Below are positions 8,336 through 18,899 of a DNA stretch of 64,000 nucleotides, piece after piece (position 1 is the first letter of the stretch; each line of letters opens with the position of its first letter). A program made the position numbers and the translations under genes. This DNA is from Methylobacterium sp. 77 (GTDB lineage Bacteria > Pseudomonadota > Alphaproteobacteria > Rhizobiales > Beijerinckiaceae), in NCBI RefSeq assembly GCF_000372825.1, contig NZ_KB910516.1:1334011-1398010 (forward strand), read 5' to 3'. The notes beneath the pieces are model-generated. The model was not told the origin of the DNA. It made no database searches and worked only from the letters and a program-made list of their open reading frames with translations.

Positions 8336-9301
8336 ATGAAGGCCGAGACCGGAGATCTCCCGTCCGCATCCGCGGGACAGGGCCGGGCCGAGACGGTGGG
8401 CCTGATCACGCTCAGCCACCGGGGCGACCTCGAGCGTTGCGCCCTCCTGTTCGAGACCATCGACCGGCACGCGACACCGCGCGGCTGCCACTACGTCATC
8501 GTCGACGACGAAGACGTGGCGCTGTTCGCGCGTTTTGCCCGCCCCGACCGCCATATCCTGCCGCTGTCGCAGTTCCTGCCCTGGTGGATGAAGCCGATTC
8601 CCGTCCTGCGCTGGCGCGGGCGCCGTTACTGGCTCACGCCGTTCGGCAAGCCGATCAGCGGCTGGCATATCCAGCAGATCGTCAAGATCGAGGCCACGCG
8701 CCGTCTGCCCGAGGCCCGCTACTGCCTGATCGATTCCGACATCTACTTCTTCCGGGACTTCGACCTCGCCGCCTTGGCCGAGCCGAACCCGACGCCGTTC
8801 CACGTCCATCCCGGCGGCGTCATGGAGAACCGGCCCCGCCACATCCTCTGGATCGGCACCGCGAGCCGTCTCCTCCGCACCACGCAGCAGAGCGTGCCCG
8901 CCGACGATTACATCGACCAGATCATCATCTGGGATCAGGCGACCGCACGGGCGATGACCGACCGGATCGAGGCGGTGACCGGGCATGGCTGGGTCGGTGC
9001 CCTGTGCCGGGACCGCAACTTCTCGGAATACATGATCTACGGCACCTTCGTCGCCAACACGCCCTCGGCGATGGCGCGGCACGCGGTGACGACGCGGAGC
9101 TATTGCAGGACGCATTGGGAAGACGACCCCTTGAGCGAGTCCGACATCCTCGCCATGCTGGAAGCCGCCACGCCGACGGAGCGGGCCTTCTGTATCCAGT
9201 CGTTCGGATCCACGCCTCTCTCGACGATCCGCACGAGTATCGAGACGTTCTATTCCCGATGCGGAGTAGAAAATTCGAAACGGCGGACGGAAGCTGCGTG
9301 A
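8336..9301 (+). CDS. DUF6492 family protein (glycosyltransferase-like)
   Basis: A 321-residue protein. The ATG at 8336 has a strong AAGGAGGTG ribosome-binding site at 8324-8332, which decides the start over an upstream in-frame ATG. It contains TVGLITLSHRGDLERC and HYVIVDDEDV near the N-terminus, and CLIDSDIYFFRDFD (a D-x-D motif) in the middle, as in GT-A-like enzymes. Similar proteins of this type (DUF6492) occur in polysaccharide clusters and have no proven reaction. It follows the flippase by about 100 bp and is probably in the same operon. Confidence 0.7.
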   Translation: MKAETGDLPSASAGQGRAETVGLITLSHRGDLERCALLFETIDRHATPRGCHYVIVDDEDVALFARFARPDRHILPLSQFLPWWMKPIPVLRWRGRRYWLTPFGKPISGWHIQQIVKIEATRRLPEARYCLIDSDIYFFRDFDLAALAEPNPTPFHVHPGGVMENRPRHILWIGTASRLLRTTQQSVPADDYIDQIIIWDQATARAMTDRIEAVTGHGWVGALCRDRNFSEYMIYGTFVANTPSAMARHAVTTRSYCRTHWEDDPLSESDILAMLEAATPTERAFCIQSFGSTPLSTIRTSIETFYSRCGVENSKRRTEAA

Positions 9302-9507
9302 GGGCTGCATTTCTGCGCCCCTAGACTTGTGTGATTAATGATGAGGGCACTCGAGGGCTCGCTGGATGTGCCTTTGTGCGCTTTGTACTTGGAAAAGTAA
9401 GGTTTGCCGTGGCATGAGCAGGACACGGTCGACGCGCGTCCAGAAGGGATCTTCGTTCCATGTCCTCCCCCTCGTCCCGCCCCTCCAAGACGGCATAGAG
9501 ACGGAGC

Positions 9508-10320
9508 ATGCAGGCCATGGCACAGAACGGCACCTCGGCGACGGCGATGCAGGTCGCTTTTGACGATCTCCACCACGATACGGAGATGCCGGCCGGCGAG
9601 GCGGGGTTCAGCCTCGCGAAGGTCCACGAAATCCTGCAGACCCTGCTGCCGCCCGGCGAGGTCTCGGTCTACGAGGCCGGCGGCGGGGCCTCCTCCTATC
9701 TTCCGGTCTCGGTGCTGCGCCGCTCCCGCGTGACCGTGGTCGATATCGACCCGACCCAGGTGAGCAACAACGGCTATGCCGAGACGGTGATCTGCGGCGA
9801 CGTGCAGACCCACCGCTTCACGCCCGGGACCTTCGACCTCGTCACGAGCTACAACGTCATCGAGCATCTCGCCGATGTCGGCGCGGCGATGGAGCGCTTC
9901 GCCGAAAGCCTGAAGCCCGGCGGTCTCTTGCTCATCGGCGCACCGCATCCGCGCTCGCTCTCGGGGCTGGTGACCAAGTATTCACCGCACTGGTTCCACG
10001 TCTGGTTCTACCGCCATATCCGCGGCCACGAGCGGGCGGGCGAGCCGGGCGAGCCTCCGTTCCCGGTCTTCTACCACCCCCTCGTCCTGCCGGCCCGGTT
10101 GAAGCCCTTCCTCGATCGTTTCGGCCTCGAGCCCGTCTACGAGCGCGTCTACGAGAGCCCGCGCTACGCGGAGATGCGGGAGCGCCGTCCCCGGTTGGCG
10201 GCCGTCGTCGACGGCATCACCGACCTGGCGAACATGGCGGCGGCCCGGCGCATCAACCTGCGCCACGGCGACTATCATCTGGTTCTGCGCAAGCGGGCGG
10301 AGCATCCAACCCCCCGATGA
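9508..10320 (+). CDS. SAM-dependent class I methyltransferase
   Basis: A 270-residue Rossmann methyltransferase: motif I VYEAGGGASSYL, acidic strand end VTVVDIDPTQ, then FDLVTSYNVIEHL and a post-motif LKPGGLLLIGAPHP. The substrate could be a sugar of the surface polymer or a lipid intermediate. Its end overlaps the start of the deacetylase gene (ATGA at 10317-10320), so the two products are made together. A second in-frame ATG lies four codons downstream. About 200 bp of relatively AT-rich sequence upstream probably holds the promoter. Confidence 0.78.
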   Translation: MQAMAQNGTSATAMQVAFDDLHHDTEMPAGEAGFSLAKVHEILQTLLPPGEVSVYEAGGGASSYLPVSVLRRSRVTVVDIDPTQVSNNGYAETVICGDVQTHRFTPGTFDLVTSYNVIEHLADVGAAMERFAESLKPGGLLLIGAPHPRSLSGLVTKYSPHWFHVWFYRHIRGHERAGEPGEPPFPVFYHPLVLPARLKPFLDRFGLEPVYERVYESPRYAEMRERRPRLAAVVDGITDLANMAAARRINLRHGDYHLVLRKRAEHPTPR

Positions 10321-11195
10321 CCCCCGACGCCATCATCGATCGCGACGCAGCACAGCTGAGGGCCCAACTCTCGCTCCGGGCTCGGATCTCCCATCGCCTG
10401 TCAAGACATGTCCGGATCGCGCCCGCGCTTCCCGCCCTGCGCGGTCCGATGCTGAGCATCACCTTCGACGACGTGCCCGACACGGCCTGCAGCACCGGTG
10501 CGGCTTTGCTCGACGCCCACGGCGCGAAGGGCACGTTCTACGTCTCCCGCACCCTCCTCGGCACCCGTAACGAGCATTGGCGGGTCGCCGGACCGGAGGC
10601 TCTGGCGGAGATCCATCGCCGTGGGCACGAGATCGGCTGCCACACCCATTCCCACGGTCTCGTGCCGGCCCTCGACGCAGGCACCTTCGCGGCCGACATC
10701 CGGCGCAACCGGGACGAACTGGCGACCCTCGTGCCGGGTCTGAGGCTGGAGAATTTCGCGTTTCCCTACGGTTACGCCTCGCTCGCCGCCAAGCGCGTCC
10801 TGAACCGGATGTACTCTTCCAGCCGCAGCATCGTGCCGGGCCTGAATGCCGGGCGCATCGACCGCCATTTCCTGCGCGCGAATCCGCTCTTCGACCGCTG
10901 CCTCGATGCCGATTCCCTCGCGCGCCTGATGGACGAGGCGGTCGCCCGCAACGGCTGGGTGATCTTCTTCGGCCACGACGTCGCCGAGGGAGCGAGTCCC
11001 TATGGCTGCTCCCCCTCCCTGCTCGATGCGACCCTCGCGGCCGCGAAAAGGCGCGGCATCCCAACGGTCTCGATCGCGGAGGGGATGGCCCTCGCCTGCG
11101 GAACCGCCGAGGAGCGGCGCCCGTCCGGGACTGAATCCCGACCGTCGTCCGAGCTCGCGACGCGGCTCGCCAAAGGCCGCACACGCGGCGCGTGA
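10317..11195 (+). CDS. polysaccharide deacetylase (NodB domain)
   Basis: A 292-residue protein with the carbohydrate esterase 4 signature: motif 1 SITFDDVP (D51-D52), motif 2 CHTHSHGL (H109 and H113), motif 3 FAFPYGYAS, and a late histidine in FFGHDV. These residues bind the divalent metal and catalyse N- or O-deacetylation of polysaccharides. No signal peptide is visible, so it may act on cytoplasmic precursors or on a lipid-linked unit. It is translationally coupled to the methyltransferase. Confidence 0.82.
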   Translation: MTPDAIIDRDAAQLRAQLSLRARISHRLSRHVRIAPALPALRGPMLSITFDDVPDTACSTGAALLDAHGAKGTFYVSRTLLGTRNEHWRVAGPEALAEIHRRGHEIGCHTHSHGLVPALDAGTFAADIRRNRDELATLVPGLRLENFAFPYGYASLAAKRVLNRMYSSSRSIVPGLNAGRIDRHFLRANPLFDRCLDADSLARLMDEAVARNGWVIFFGHDVAEGASPYGCSPSLLDATLAAAKRRGIPTVSIAEGMALACGTAEERRPSGTESRPSSELATRLAKGRTRGA

Positions 11196-11509
11196 GCCCG
11201 GCCCGGCCTCGGTCGGTCCCGCCGGACGCGACGGCCTGATCCCGTCGCCTGCGTTCATGTGCCGCTCGAAGGCGCCATAAAGACTACATTCATCATCGCA
11301 TCGCGTTGTGCTGCATTCGGCGACGAGCCACTGAGAATTTAATCAAGCCTTGGACTCGTGGTTGCTATTCTCCTCTGCGTTCGGCCCGTGACCTTTAGAT
11401 CGTGCCATCTTGGGACATGATCGGACGGAAGCGGGAAGGATGAGACGGGGACCCGGTCACGATCCGGGTCCGCCTTCCCGAGAGAGCCCATGATGTTGGG
11501 GAGCCATTG
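11196..11509. other. intergenic region upstream of the GumC-type gene
   Basis: About 310 bases with no convincing gene. The stretch 11280-11370 is AT-richer than its surroundings and is a likely promoter region for the GumC/WecG operon. A seven-codon frame (ATG 11490 to TGA 11510) overlaps the downstream ATG by one base (TGATG) and could be a tiny leader, but this is not supported beyond position. Confidence 0.4.
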
Positions 11510-13390
11510 ATGTTGGTCTACGACGACCCCCCGCCATCCGGCGGGCCCGGAACGGCCCAGCCGATGCGGAGCGGCTACCGTCTGTCCGCCGGGGGCGTGG
11601 TCTCCGCCTTGCGCCGGCGCATGATCTGGATCCTCGTCTGTGCCCTCGTCCTGGCCGGTGCCGGCCTCGTCGTCGGAAAGATGCTGACACCGCGCTACAC
11701 CGCCGAGGCGCAGATCTACATCGACCCGCGCGACCTGAACCTCGTCTCCCGCGAACTGACCACGGGCGGCCAGGATTCCAACGCCTACCAGAGCGTGGTG
11801 GAGAGCCAGACCCGCCTGATCACCTCGAGCAGCGTGCTGCGCCGGGCCGTCGACGCCACCGGTCTCACCAAGGACGACGAATTCGTCGCCGCGTCCGGCG
11901 GCGGGATGTTCGCGAAGTTGAGCGCCGCTCTGGGCCTCGGGAGCCAGGAGGTGCCGACGGATGCCGAAGGCGACGCGAACGCGGCGATCGGGATCCTGCA
12001 GCAGCGCCTCTCCGTGCGCCGGACGGGCCGGACCTACGTGGTCGACGTCTCCGTGTGGTCCCGGGATCCGGCCAAGGCCGCACGCCTCGCCAACGCCGTC
12101 GTCGCCGCCTATCTCGCCGAGGATGCCGCCTCTCGCACCGAGGCCGCCAACCGTGCCAATGCCGGCCTGACCGCTCGGCTCGGCGAGTTGCGCAACGCCC
12201 TCAACGCGGCGGAGAACCGGGTTCAGGCCTACCGGGCCGAGACCGGCCTCGTCGGCACGCGCGACGCCCTCGTCACCGACCAGCAACTGACGCAGCTCAA
12301 TTCGCAGCTGGCCGCCGCCCGTGCCCGCGTGGCCGAGGCGCAGGCCCGACTCGGACAGAGCCAGCGCATCGCCCGCTCCGGCCTCGATGCCGGGGCGACG
12401 GACGATGTCCTCGCCTCGCCGACCGTGGCCGCCCTGCGCAGCCAATATGCGGAACTCACCCGGCGCCAGGCCGAACTCACCAACGACCTCGGCCCGCGCC
12501 ACCCCTCCGTCTCTTCCATCGCCAAGCAGGTCGCGCAGGCGCGGCGCTCCATCGACCAGGAGGTCGCCCGCTTCGCCCAGGCCGCGCAGACCGACCTCGC
12601 CAAGGCGCAGGCCACGGCGTCGGCCCTGGAAAAGAATTTCGACCAGGCCAAGGGTCGCACGGTCGGTCTCGCCCAGGCCTCGATCCGCCTGCGCGAGCTC
12701 GAGCGGGAGGCGGAGGCCGGCCGCTCGGTCTACGAATCCTTCCTCACCCGCTCGCGCGAGACCGGCCAGCAGGCCTATCTCGACATGGGCAACGCCCGTG
12801 TCGTGACCTCGGCGACGAAGCCGATCATGCGCAGCTTCCCGCCTCCCGCCCGCACGCTGATGGCGATGGGGCTCGTGGCCGGGCTCGGCCTCGGCGTCCT
12901 CCTCGCCCTGCTCGACGACTGGGCGAATTTCGGCCGCCCGGAACGTGTCCGGGTGCCGAGGCCGTCTCGCGCTCCCAGGCCGGCCCGAGCCGCCGAGCCG
13001 GCCCGGATGCCCAATTCCGTCGAGGCGACCGATCCGGTCCCGGCACCGATGCCGCCGCGTGCCCTGAAGGAAAACCGCATCCCGGTCGCGCCCCGCTCGT
13101 TCCGCGCGCCGGATCTTCCCGATCTCCCGCGATCGCCGATGGCCTTCTTCCGGAACAGATTCAAGGACCCCGATACCAAGCCGGACGTCGCTCCCGCGGC
13201 ACGGGAGGAACCGAAACGTCCGGTGGAGCCGGCGCCTCGGGCCGAACCGAAACCCCGCCGTGAACCGGATCAGGCCGTGGAGCGTTCGTTCGACAAGCCG
13301 GCTTCCGCCGGGATCCGGTCGACCAAGCGTTCGTCGCCCGCACCGTTCAGTATTTCGGGCGCGGCGGCGCTGGTTGGAGGGGCCCGATGA
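11510..13390 (+). CDS. GumC/Wzc-type polysaccharide chain-length determinant, no kinase domain
   Basis: A Wzz-type N-terminal region with a first membrane helix (about residues 40-57), periplasmic YTAEAQIYIDPRDLNLV, long alpha-helical coiled-coil segments (about 180-420) and a second helix near 445-470 (ARTLMAMGLVAGLGLGVLLAL) preceded by the proline-rich KPIMRSFPPPAR motif. No Walker A/B or tyrosine cluster follows. Instead the cytoplasmic tail of about 150 residues is Pro/Arg/Ala-rich and looks disordered. It should set polymer length and link polymerase to export. A separate BY-kinase and an outer-membrane exporter must be elsewhere. An in-frame TTG precedes the ATG by one codon. The stop overlaps the next gene by ATGA. 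Confidence 0.82.
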   Translation: MLVYDDPPPSGGPGTAQPMRSGYRLSAGGVVSALRRRMIWILVCALVLAGAGLVVGKMLTPRYTAEAQIYIDPRDLNLVSRELTTGGQDSNAYQSVVESQTRLITSSSVLRRAVDATGLTKDDEFVAASGGGMFAKLSAALGLGSQEVPTDAEGDANAAIGILQQRLSVRRTGRTYVVDVSVWSRDPAKAARLANAVVAAYLAEDAASRTEAANRANAGLTARLGELRNALNAAENRVQAYRAETGLVGTRDALVTDQQLTQLNSQLAAARARVAEAQARLGQSQRIARSGLDAGATDDVLASPTVAALRSQYAELTRRQAELTNDLGPRHPSVSSIAKQVAQARRSIDQEVARFAQAAQTDLAKAQATASALEKNFDQAKGRTVGLAQASIRLRELEREAEAGRSVYESFLTRSRETGQQAYLDMGNARVVTSATKPIMRSFPPPARTLMAMGLVAGLGLGVLLALLDDWANFGRPERVRVPRPSRAPRPARAAEPARMPNSVEATDPVPAPMPPRALKENRIPVAPRSFRAPDLPDLPRSPMAFFRNRFKDPDTKPDVAPAAREEPKRPVEPAPRAEPKPRREPDQAVERSFDKPASAGIRSTKRSSPAPFSISGAAALVGGAR

Positions 13391-14262
13391 CAACACCCTC
13401 ACGTGCGCTCCTCCGCCATGTTCCCACGACCTCCCTCGGCGGCTTGTCGATTGCCGCCGTCGGGATGCAGGAGACCGTGGATCTCATGGTCGAGGCCGTG
13501 CGCCTCCATCCGCGGCCCGGAACGCCCCTCTACCTGACCTCGGCCAACGGTGAGGTGATGTCGCGGCACGCCCGCGATGCCGAATTCGCCCGGCTGATGG
13601 ACTTGTCGGACCTGATCAATGCCGACGGACAGCCGATGGTGTCGATGTCGCGCTTGATGGGCGACCGGCGTCTACCCGAACGCGTCGCCACCACCGACCT
13701 GTATCACGGGGTCGCCCGGAAGGCGGCCGCGGCCGGCCTGACCTTCTACCTGTACGGTGCCACCGAGGACGAGAACCGCGCCGCCGTGGAGACGTCGCAG
13801 CGGCTGTATCCCGATCTGCGCATCGCGGGCCATTGTCATGGCTACCTCGCGGGCGACGCGCTGCAGGACAAGATCGCCGAGATCGACGCCCTGGCGCCCG
13901 ACATCCTGTGGATCGCCCTCGGCGTGCCCCGCGAACAGGCCTTCGTACGGGATTACGGACCGCTTCTGCGGAACGTCGCCGTGATCAAGACCTCCGGCGG
14001 GTTGTTCAACTTCCTTTCCGGAAGTCGCAGCAGGGCTCCGTCCTGGGTCCAGCGGATCGGCTTCGAATGGCTCTGGCGGTTGGCGCAGGAGCCGAGGCGC
14101 CTGTTCTGGCGCTACTTCCTCACCAATCCGCACTCGCTCTATCTCATCCTCACGCGGAGCGGTGCGAACTGGCGCGACAGGAACGGCAAGCCCGGCTCGC
14201 AGACGCCGCAGACCGGGCCCGACGGGCGCGACCTCGGAGCGGAACGGGTGAAGCAGGCCTGA
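13387..14262 (+). CDS. WecG/TagA/CpsF family glycosyltransferase (GT26)
   Basis: A 291-residue protein with the GT26 motifs: LTSANGEV, LINADGQPMV (Asp proposed as catalytic base in TagA), FYLYGAT, LWIALGVPREQAFV and TSGGLFNFLSG followed by the basic RIGFEWLWRLAQEPRRLFWRY tail, which in TagA-type enzymes forms the membrane appendage. These enzymes add the second sugar (often ManNAc, ManNAcA or Glc) to an undecaprenyl-diphospho-sugar. It is coupled to the GumC-type gene by a 4-bp overlap. Confidence 0.85.
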   Translation: MTTPSRALLRHVPTTSLGGLSIAAVGMQETVDLMVEAVRLHPRPGTPLYLTSANGEVMSRHARDAEFARLMDLSDLINADGQPMVSMSRLMGDRRLPERVATTDLYHGVARKAAAAGLTFYLYGATEDENRAAVETSQRLYPDLRIAGHCHGYLAGDALQDKIAEIDALAPDILWIALGVPREQAFVRDYGPLLRNVAVIKTSGGLFNFLSGSRSRAPSWVQRIGFEWLWRLAQEPRRLFWRYFLTNPHSLYLILTRSGANWRDRNGKPGSQTPQTGPDGRDLGAERVKQA

Positions 14263-14272
14263 CCGCTCCGGC

Positions 14273-14929
14273 TCAATGCTGCGCGAAGCCTGCCGCCATG
14301 TTCACCGCCAGGGCCAGGACGCTGGTGTTGAACAGGTAGGCATAGACCGTCTGTGCCGTGACGATCCGGCGGAACGCCTTGCTCGTGATGTCCGTATCCG
14401 ACGTCTGGGAGGTCGCCCCGATGGTGACGGAGAAGTAGAGGAAGTCCCAGAAATCCGGCTCCTCGTCGCCGGGAAAGTCGAGCCCGCCACGGCTTCGACC
14501 GTCCTCGCCCCCGCCATAATACAGATGGGCGTAATGCACGGTGAAGACCACCTGCACGAAGACCCAGGCGCAGAGCATCGTCATGATCGCCAGCGCGATC
14601 AGCGGCAGGCGCTGCGCGCCCGGCTCCTGCTCCCCGATGACCAGCATCGCCACGGCACCGCAACTCGCGATTCCCGCCAGGATGGCGAAGAGCGAGATCA
14701 CCGGGGCGCTGTCGTCGAGCCGCGAGGCCTCCCGGCGCAGGGAGTCTCGCGACAGGGACGATGTCCGCCAGATGACGAGGGTGGTGTAGAGGACGACCCC
14801 GACGCACCAGCCCATGAGGAGGCGCGTCCAGAGCGAGGCGACCGGAAGAGCCACCGCGAGCACGGTCGTGAACACGATCGAGCCGAGCAGTCGCGGACGC
14901 AGCAGGAAGGCCTGGAAGGGGTTCTGCAT
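14273..14929 (-). CDS. DUF1345 family membrane protein
   Basis: A 218-residue protein with five or so hydrophobic segments. It has RLLMGWCVGVVLYTTLVI near the N-terminus and the family-typical FWDFLYFSVTIGATSQTSD towards the C-terminus, which resembles a K+-channel pore-loop segment. DUF1345 proteins have no settled function. The ATG at 14929 was chosen because it places a short basic stretch before the first helix. It ends 10 bp from the convergent WecG-type gene and lies 90 bp downstream of the DCC-family gene. Confidence 0.75.
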   Translation of the reverse strand: MQNPFQAFLLRPRLLGSIVFTTVLAVALPVASLWTRLLMGWCVGVVLYTTLVIWRTSSLSRDSLRREASRLDDSAPVISLFAILAGIASCGAVAMLVIGEQEPGAQRLPLIALAIMTMLCAWVFVQVVFTVHYAHLYYGGGEDGRSRGGLDFPGDEEPDFWDFLYFSVTIGATSQTSDTDITSKAFRRIVTAQTVYAYLFNTSVLALAVNMAAGFAQH

Positions 14930-15017
14930 GGGGGTGACTCGCGGAAGGTCAGGGCGCCCGGCCATAGCGCAGATGCGCGCCCGCGCGATAATCGCATCCC
15001 CGTGATGACGCCGATGA

Positions 15018-15443
15018 TCAGACCTTCGGTGAGCCGCAGGCCGTGTCGCAGGGCGCGCCCTTCCTGCCACGGAACCGAGTGAAGAGCCGGGCGAGGGAGG
15101 GGCGCAGGGGCAGGAACCGGCGGTAGGCGGCCTCGGCCAGAATCGGCATGCCGGGCAGGCTCGCGAAAATCGCCAGCCAGCGCCAGCCCGGCAAGTGCCG
15201 CCAGAGCCGGATGAATCCTTTCGCCCCGGAGGCGAGGCGGCCGTGCTCATCCCGGACGTGGAAGCGGGCCCGGGCGGCCGCGCGGGTGAGATCGGGCCCC
15301 AGAATGTCGGGGGCATCGTCACCGCTCACATCGACGAACCGAAGCCGTTCGGACCCGCGGCTGCGCCGGTAGGTCCTGATCTCGGCGGCGCAGAGCGGGC
15401 AGGCTCCGTCGTAATAGACCGTCAATACGCCGGGCTGGGTCAT
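15018..15443 (-). CDS. thiol-disulfide oxidoreductase DCC family (DUF393)
   Basis: About 141 residues with the diagnostic VYYDGACPLC motif near the N-terminus (D-x-x-C-x-x-C), then LRFVDVSG and GAKGFIRLWRHLPGWRWL, both typical of the DCC family. Predicted to be a small thioredoxin-like redox protein; partners are unknown. An ATG five codons further upstream (15458) is an alternative start. Confidence 0.8.
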   Translation of the reverse strand: MTQPGVLTVYYDGACPLCAAEIRTYRRSRGSERLRFVDVSGDDAPDILGPDLTRAAARARFHVRDEHGRLASGAKGFIRLWRHLPGWRWLAIFASLPGMPILAEAAYRRFLPLRPSLARLFTRFRGRKGAPCDTACGSPKV

Positions 15444-15523
15444 GGTGGATCGATGCATCGGTTCGAGACGTGGAGATCACGTCCCGGGACAACGCTTCTG
15501 CTCAGCAAACGCTCACATCGAAG

Positions 15524-15568
15524 CGAAACGCCCGCACCATCGATCGGAGCGATGGTACGGGCGTTTCG
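15524..15568 (-). terminator. strong hairpin downstream of enolase
   Basis: Two arms of 19 bases (15524-15542 and 15550-15568) pair almost perfectly around a 7-base loop, with one mismatch. It lies 56 bp past the enolase stop on the transcribed side. No long T run follows, so it may act as an RNA-stabilising or Rho-assisted terminator. Confidence 0.6.
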
Positions 15569-15623
15569 TCGTTTCGAGACGACAGGGCGCCTCGATCCGT
15601 AGGAGAGCGTCCCCTCACGCGTC

Positions 15624-17261
<1,638 letters not shown>

Positions 17262-17729
17262 ATGACCAACCCGCCTCCCCCCGACGACTCGCTCCAGCTC
17301 GGTCATCCGACCCCCCTGCCCGCCTCGCCGGAGGCCGCGCGCCTGGACCGCGTGCCGAATCCGCATCCGGCGACCGACTATCTGGCGCGGTTCACCGCAC
17401 CGGAATTCACTTCGATCTGTCCGGTGACAGGCCAGCCCGATTTCGGGATCCTAATGATCGACTACGTGCCGGATCGGTGGCTCGTGGAATCGAAATCCCT
17501 GAAGCTCTATCTCGGCGCCTTCCGCAACCATGGCGCCTTCCACGAGGATTGCACGGTCGGGATCGGCCTCACCCTCGTCGGTCTCCTCAAGCCCCGCTAC
17601 TTCCGCATCGGCGGCTACTGGAACGCGCGCGGCGGCATTCCCATCGACGTGTTCTGGCAGAGCGGCGAGCCTCCGAAAGCGCTCTGGCTCCCGGACCAGG
17701 GCATCGCGCCCTATCGCGGTCGCGGCTGA
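17262..17729 (+). CDS. queF: NADPH-dependent 7-cyano-7-deazaguanine reductase QueF (type I)
   Basis: Reduces preQ0 to preQ1 in queuosine biosynthesis. The 155-residue unimodular protein has [13 protein letters not shown] with the nucleophilic Cys53 and proton-donor Asp60, and the family motif [16 protein letters not shown] (residues 76-91), where the E-S-K-S-L-K segment binds NADPH. The ATG at 17262 gives the normal length; the frame is open upstream to 17205. The other queuosine genes are not in this window. Confidence 0.95.
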   Translation: MTNPPPPDDSLQLGHPTPLPASPEAARLDRVPNPHPATDYLARFTAPEFTSICPVTGQPDFGILMIDYVPDRWLVESKSLKLYLGAFRNHGAFHEDCTVGIGLTLVGLLKPRYFRIGGYWNARGGIPIDVFWQSGEPPKALWLPDQGIAPYRGRG

Positions 17730-17739
17730 GACGCCGGTT

Positions 17740-18258
17740 TCAACGATCCTCGTCGATCGCCCGGAGGATCTGAGCGATCAGGCGCTCCTGGGCCTCGGTC
17801 GGCCCTTGATGGATCTCGGCGACGGCCTGAAGCATCCGGGCGAAGTGGCTTCGCTCGGAGGAATCCAGGCTATCGCGCAGGATTGGCGCGAGGGCGTCGA
17901 TCGCGGCTTTCGCATCCGGTGCCAGCGTGGCGGCATGGCGGATGACGACCATCCGCTTGTCGAGATCGTCGCCGGGCTCGACGATGCCGCGCATCTGGAC
18001 CAGGATCGCCGCTTCCTGCTCGGGGGTCGGCACGCCGCGAAGGCGGGCGACCAGTTCCAGCAGGACCCCGGCCGCATCGGCGGGGTGTCGCAGGGACCGT
18101 AGTGGAGCGGAGCCGATCTGCCTTTCGCTCGCGGTCCGACGTCTGGCGCTCCGCCAGTCGCGCACCGCGTTGTTGATATGCTCCATCCCGTTGCCGTATT
18201 TGATCCAGTAGACCAGTCCGGCGATGAGAGCGCCGAAGAGCGCGGCGATGATGGGCAT
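17740..18258 (-). CDS. hypothetical membrane-anchored helical protein
   Basis: About 172 residues: one N-terminal membrane helix (MPIIAALFGALIAGLVYWI), a basic linker, then a mostly alpha-helical cytoplasmic domain with conserved-looking acidic and leucine positions (GVLLELVARLRGVPTPEQEAAILVQM). The layout recalls TerB-like co-chaperone bundles, but this resemblance is weak. It converges on queF with a 10-bp gap. Function unknown. Confidence 0.6.
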   Translation of the reverse strand: MPIIAALFGALIAGLVYWIKYGNGMEHINNAVRDWRSARRRTASERQIGSAPLRSLRHPADAAGVLLELVARLRGVPTPEQEAAILVQMRGIVEPGDDLDKRMVVIRHAATLAPDAKAAIDALAPILRDSLDSSERSHFARMLQAVAEIHQGPTEAQERLIAQILRAIDEDR

Positions 18259-18428
18259 GGGCGTGCGATTGTCCTGTCGTCGATATTGCACGACGTCATG
18301 CAATCTCCGGACGCGTCATGCAATCCGATCGGCGTCGGCGATCGTCCTGCGATACCGGAGATCCCATCGCCATCATTCCGGACGGATCAGGCGTTGTCGG
18401 TCATGGCGCGGTGTCGGGTCGGGCCATG

Positions 18429-18462
18429 AAAAAGGGCGACCGGTAGACACCGGCCGCCCTTC
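18429..18462 (-). terminator. Rho-independent terminator of the Gly/Tyr-rich gene
   Basis: On the minus strand a 10-bp stem (arms GGGCGGCCGG and CCGGTCGCCC, one wobble) is followed by TTTTT, 25 bp after the stop of the gene at 18488-18811. Confidence 0.8.
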
Positions 18463-18487
18463 GATCCTTGATAAAAACTCCGGTGGC

Positions 18488-18811
18488 TCAGTAGCCGTAG
18501 CCATAAGCGGGACGGCCGTAACCGTTGTTGTAGTAGGAATCGCGCGCGGCTCCCGCCGCGATGGCACCGGCTGCGAGACCGGCGATGCCGAGACCGACGG
18601 CGGCGCCGGTCCCGATCCCACGGCGACCGCCGCCGCGATAGGCGTAGCCACGGTTACCGTAACCGCGATGGCCGTACCCGCCATGAGCATAACCGCCATG
18701 GCCGCCGCGACCGTAGCCGTGACCATGTCCGGGGCGGGCCTCCGCTGCCGTACCGGCAGCCATCGCGCCGAGGGAAAGGGTGACGGCCGTGATCAGTGCG
18801 AACTTGCGCAT
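18488..18811 (-). CDS. exported Gly/Tyr/His-rich small protein
   Basis: 107 residues. A signal peptide (MRKFALITAVTLSLGAMAAG, cut near TAAEA) is followed by a repeat-rich segment of GHGGYAHGGYGHRGYG type and a glycine-zipper core GRRGIGTGAAVGLGIAGLAA. The core is nearly identical to that of the gene at 34448-34822, so they are paralogues. The function is unknown; similar small secreted proteins are usually assigned to envelope stress or surface roles, but nothing here proves it. It has its own terminator and no close operon partner. Confidence 0.75.
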   Translation of the reverse strand: MRKFALITAVTLSLGAMAAGTAAEARPGHGHGYGRGGHGGYAHGGYGHRGYGNRGYAYRGGGRRGIGTGAAVGLGIAGLAAGAIAAGAARDSYYNNGYGRPAYGYGY

Positions 18812-18899
18812 GGGGCTCCTCAAATCGTTGCTTCGCTTAAGCAAGGACAACGAGGTCCGGGCAGATCGGTTCCATTGTCAAGCTCGCCGATGCGGCGAG

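Noticed and set aside
11490..11510. A seven-codon leader frame before the GumC-type gene
   Set aside because: Nothing but position supports it; no attenuator structure was seen.
11339..13402. A 687-codon minus-strand frame opposite the GumC-type gene
   Set aside because: Composition is Arg/Gly/His-rich as expected for an antisense shadow; the plus strand has clear membrane helices, coiled coils and operon overlaps.
15524..15568. The hairpin after enolase as a riboswitch or small RNA
   Set aside because: A simple stem-loop just past a stop codon is better explained as a 3'-end structure.
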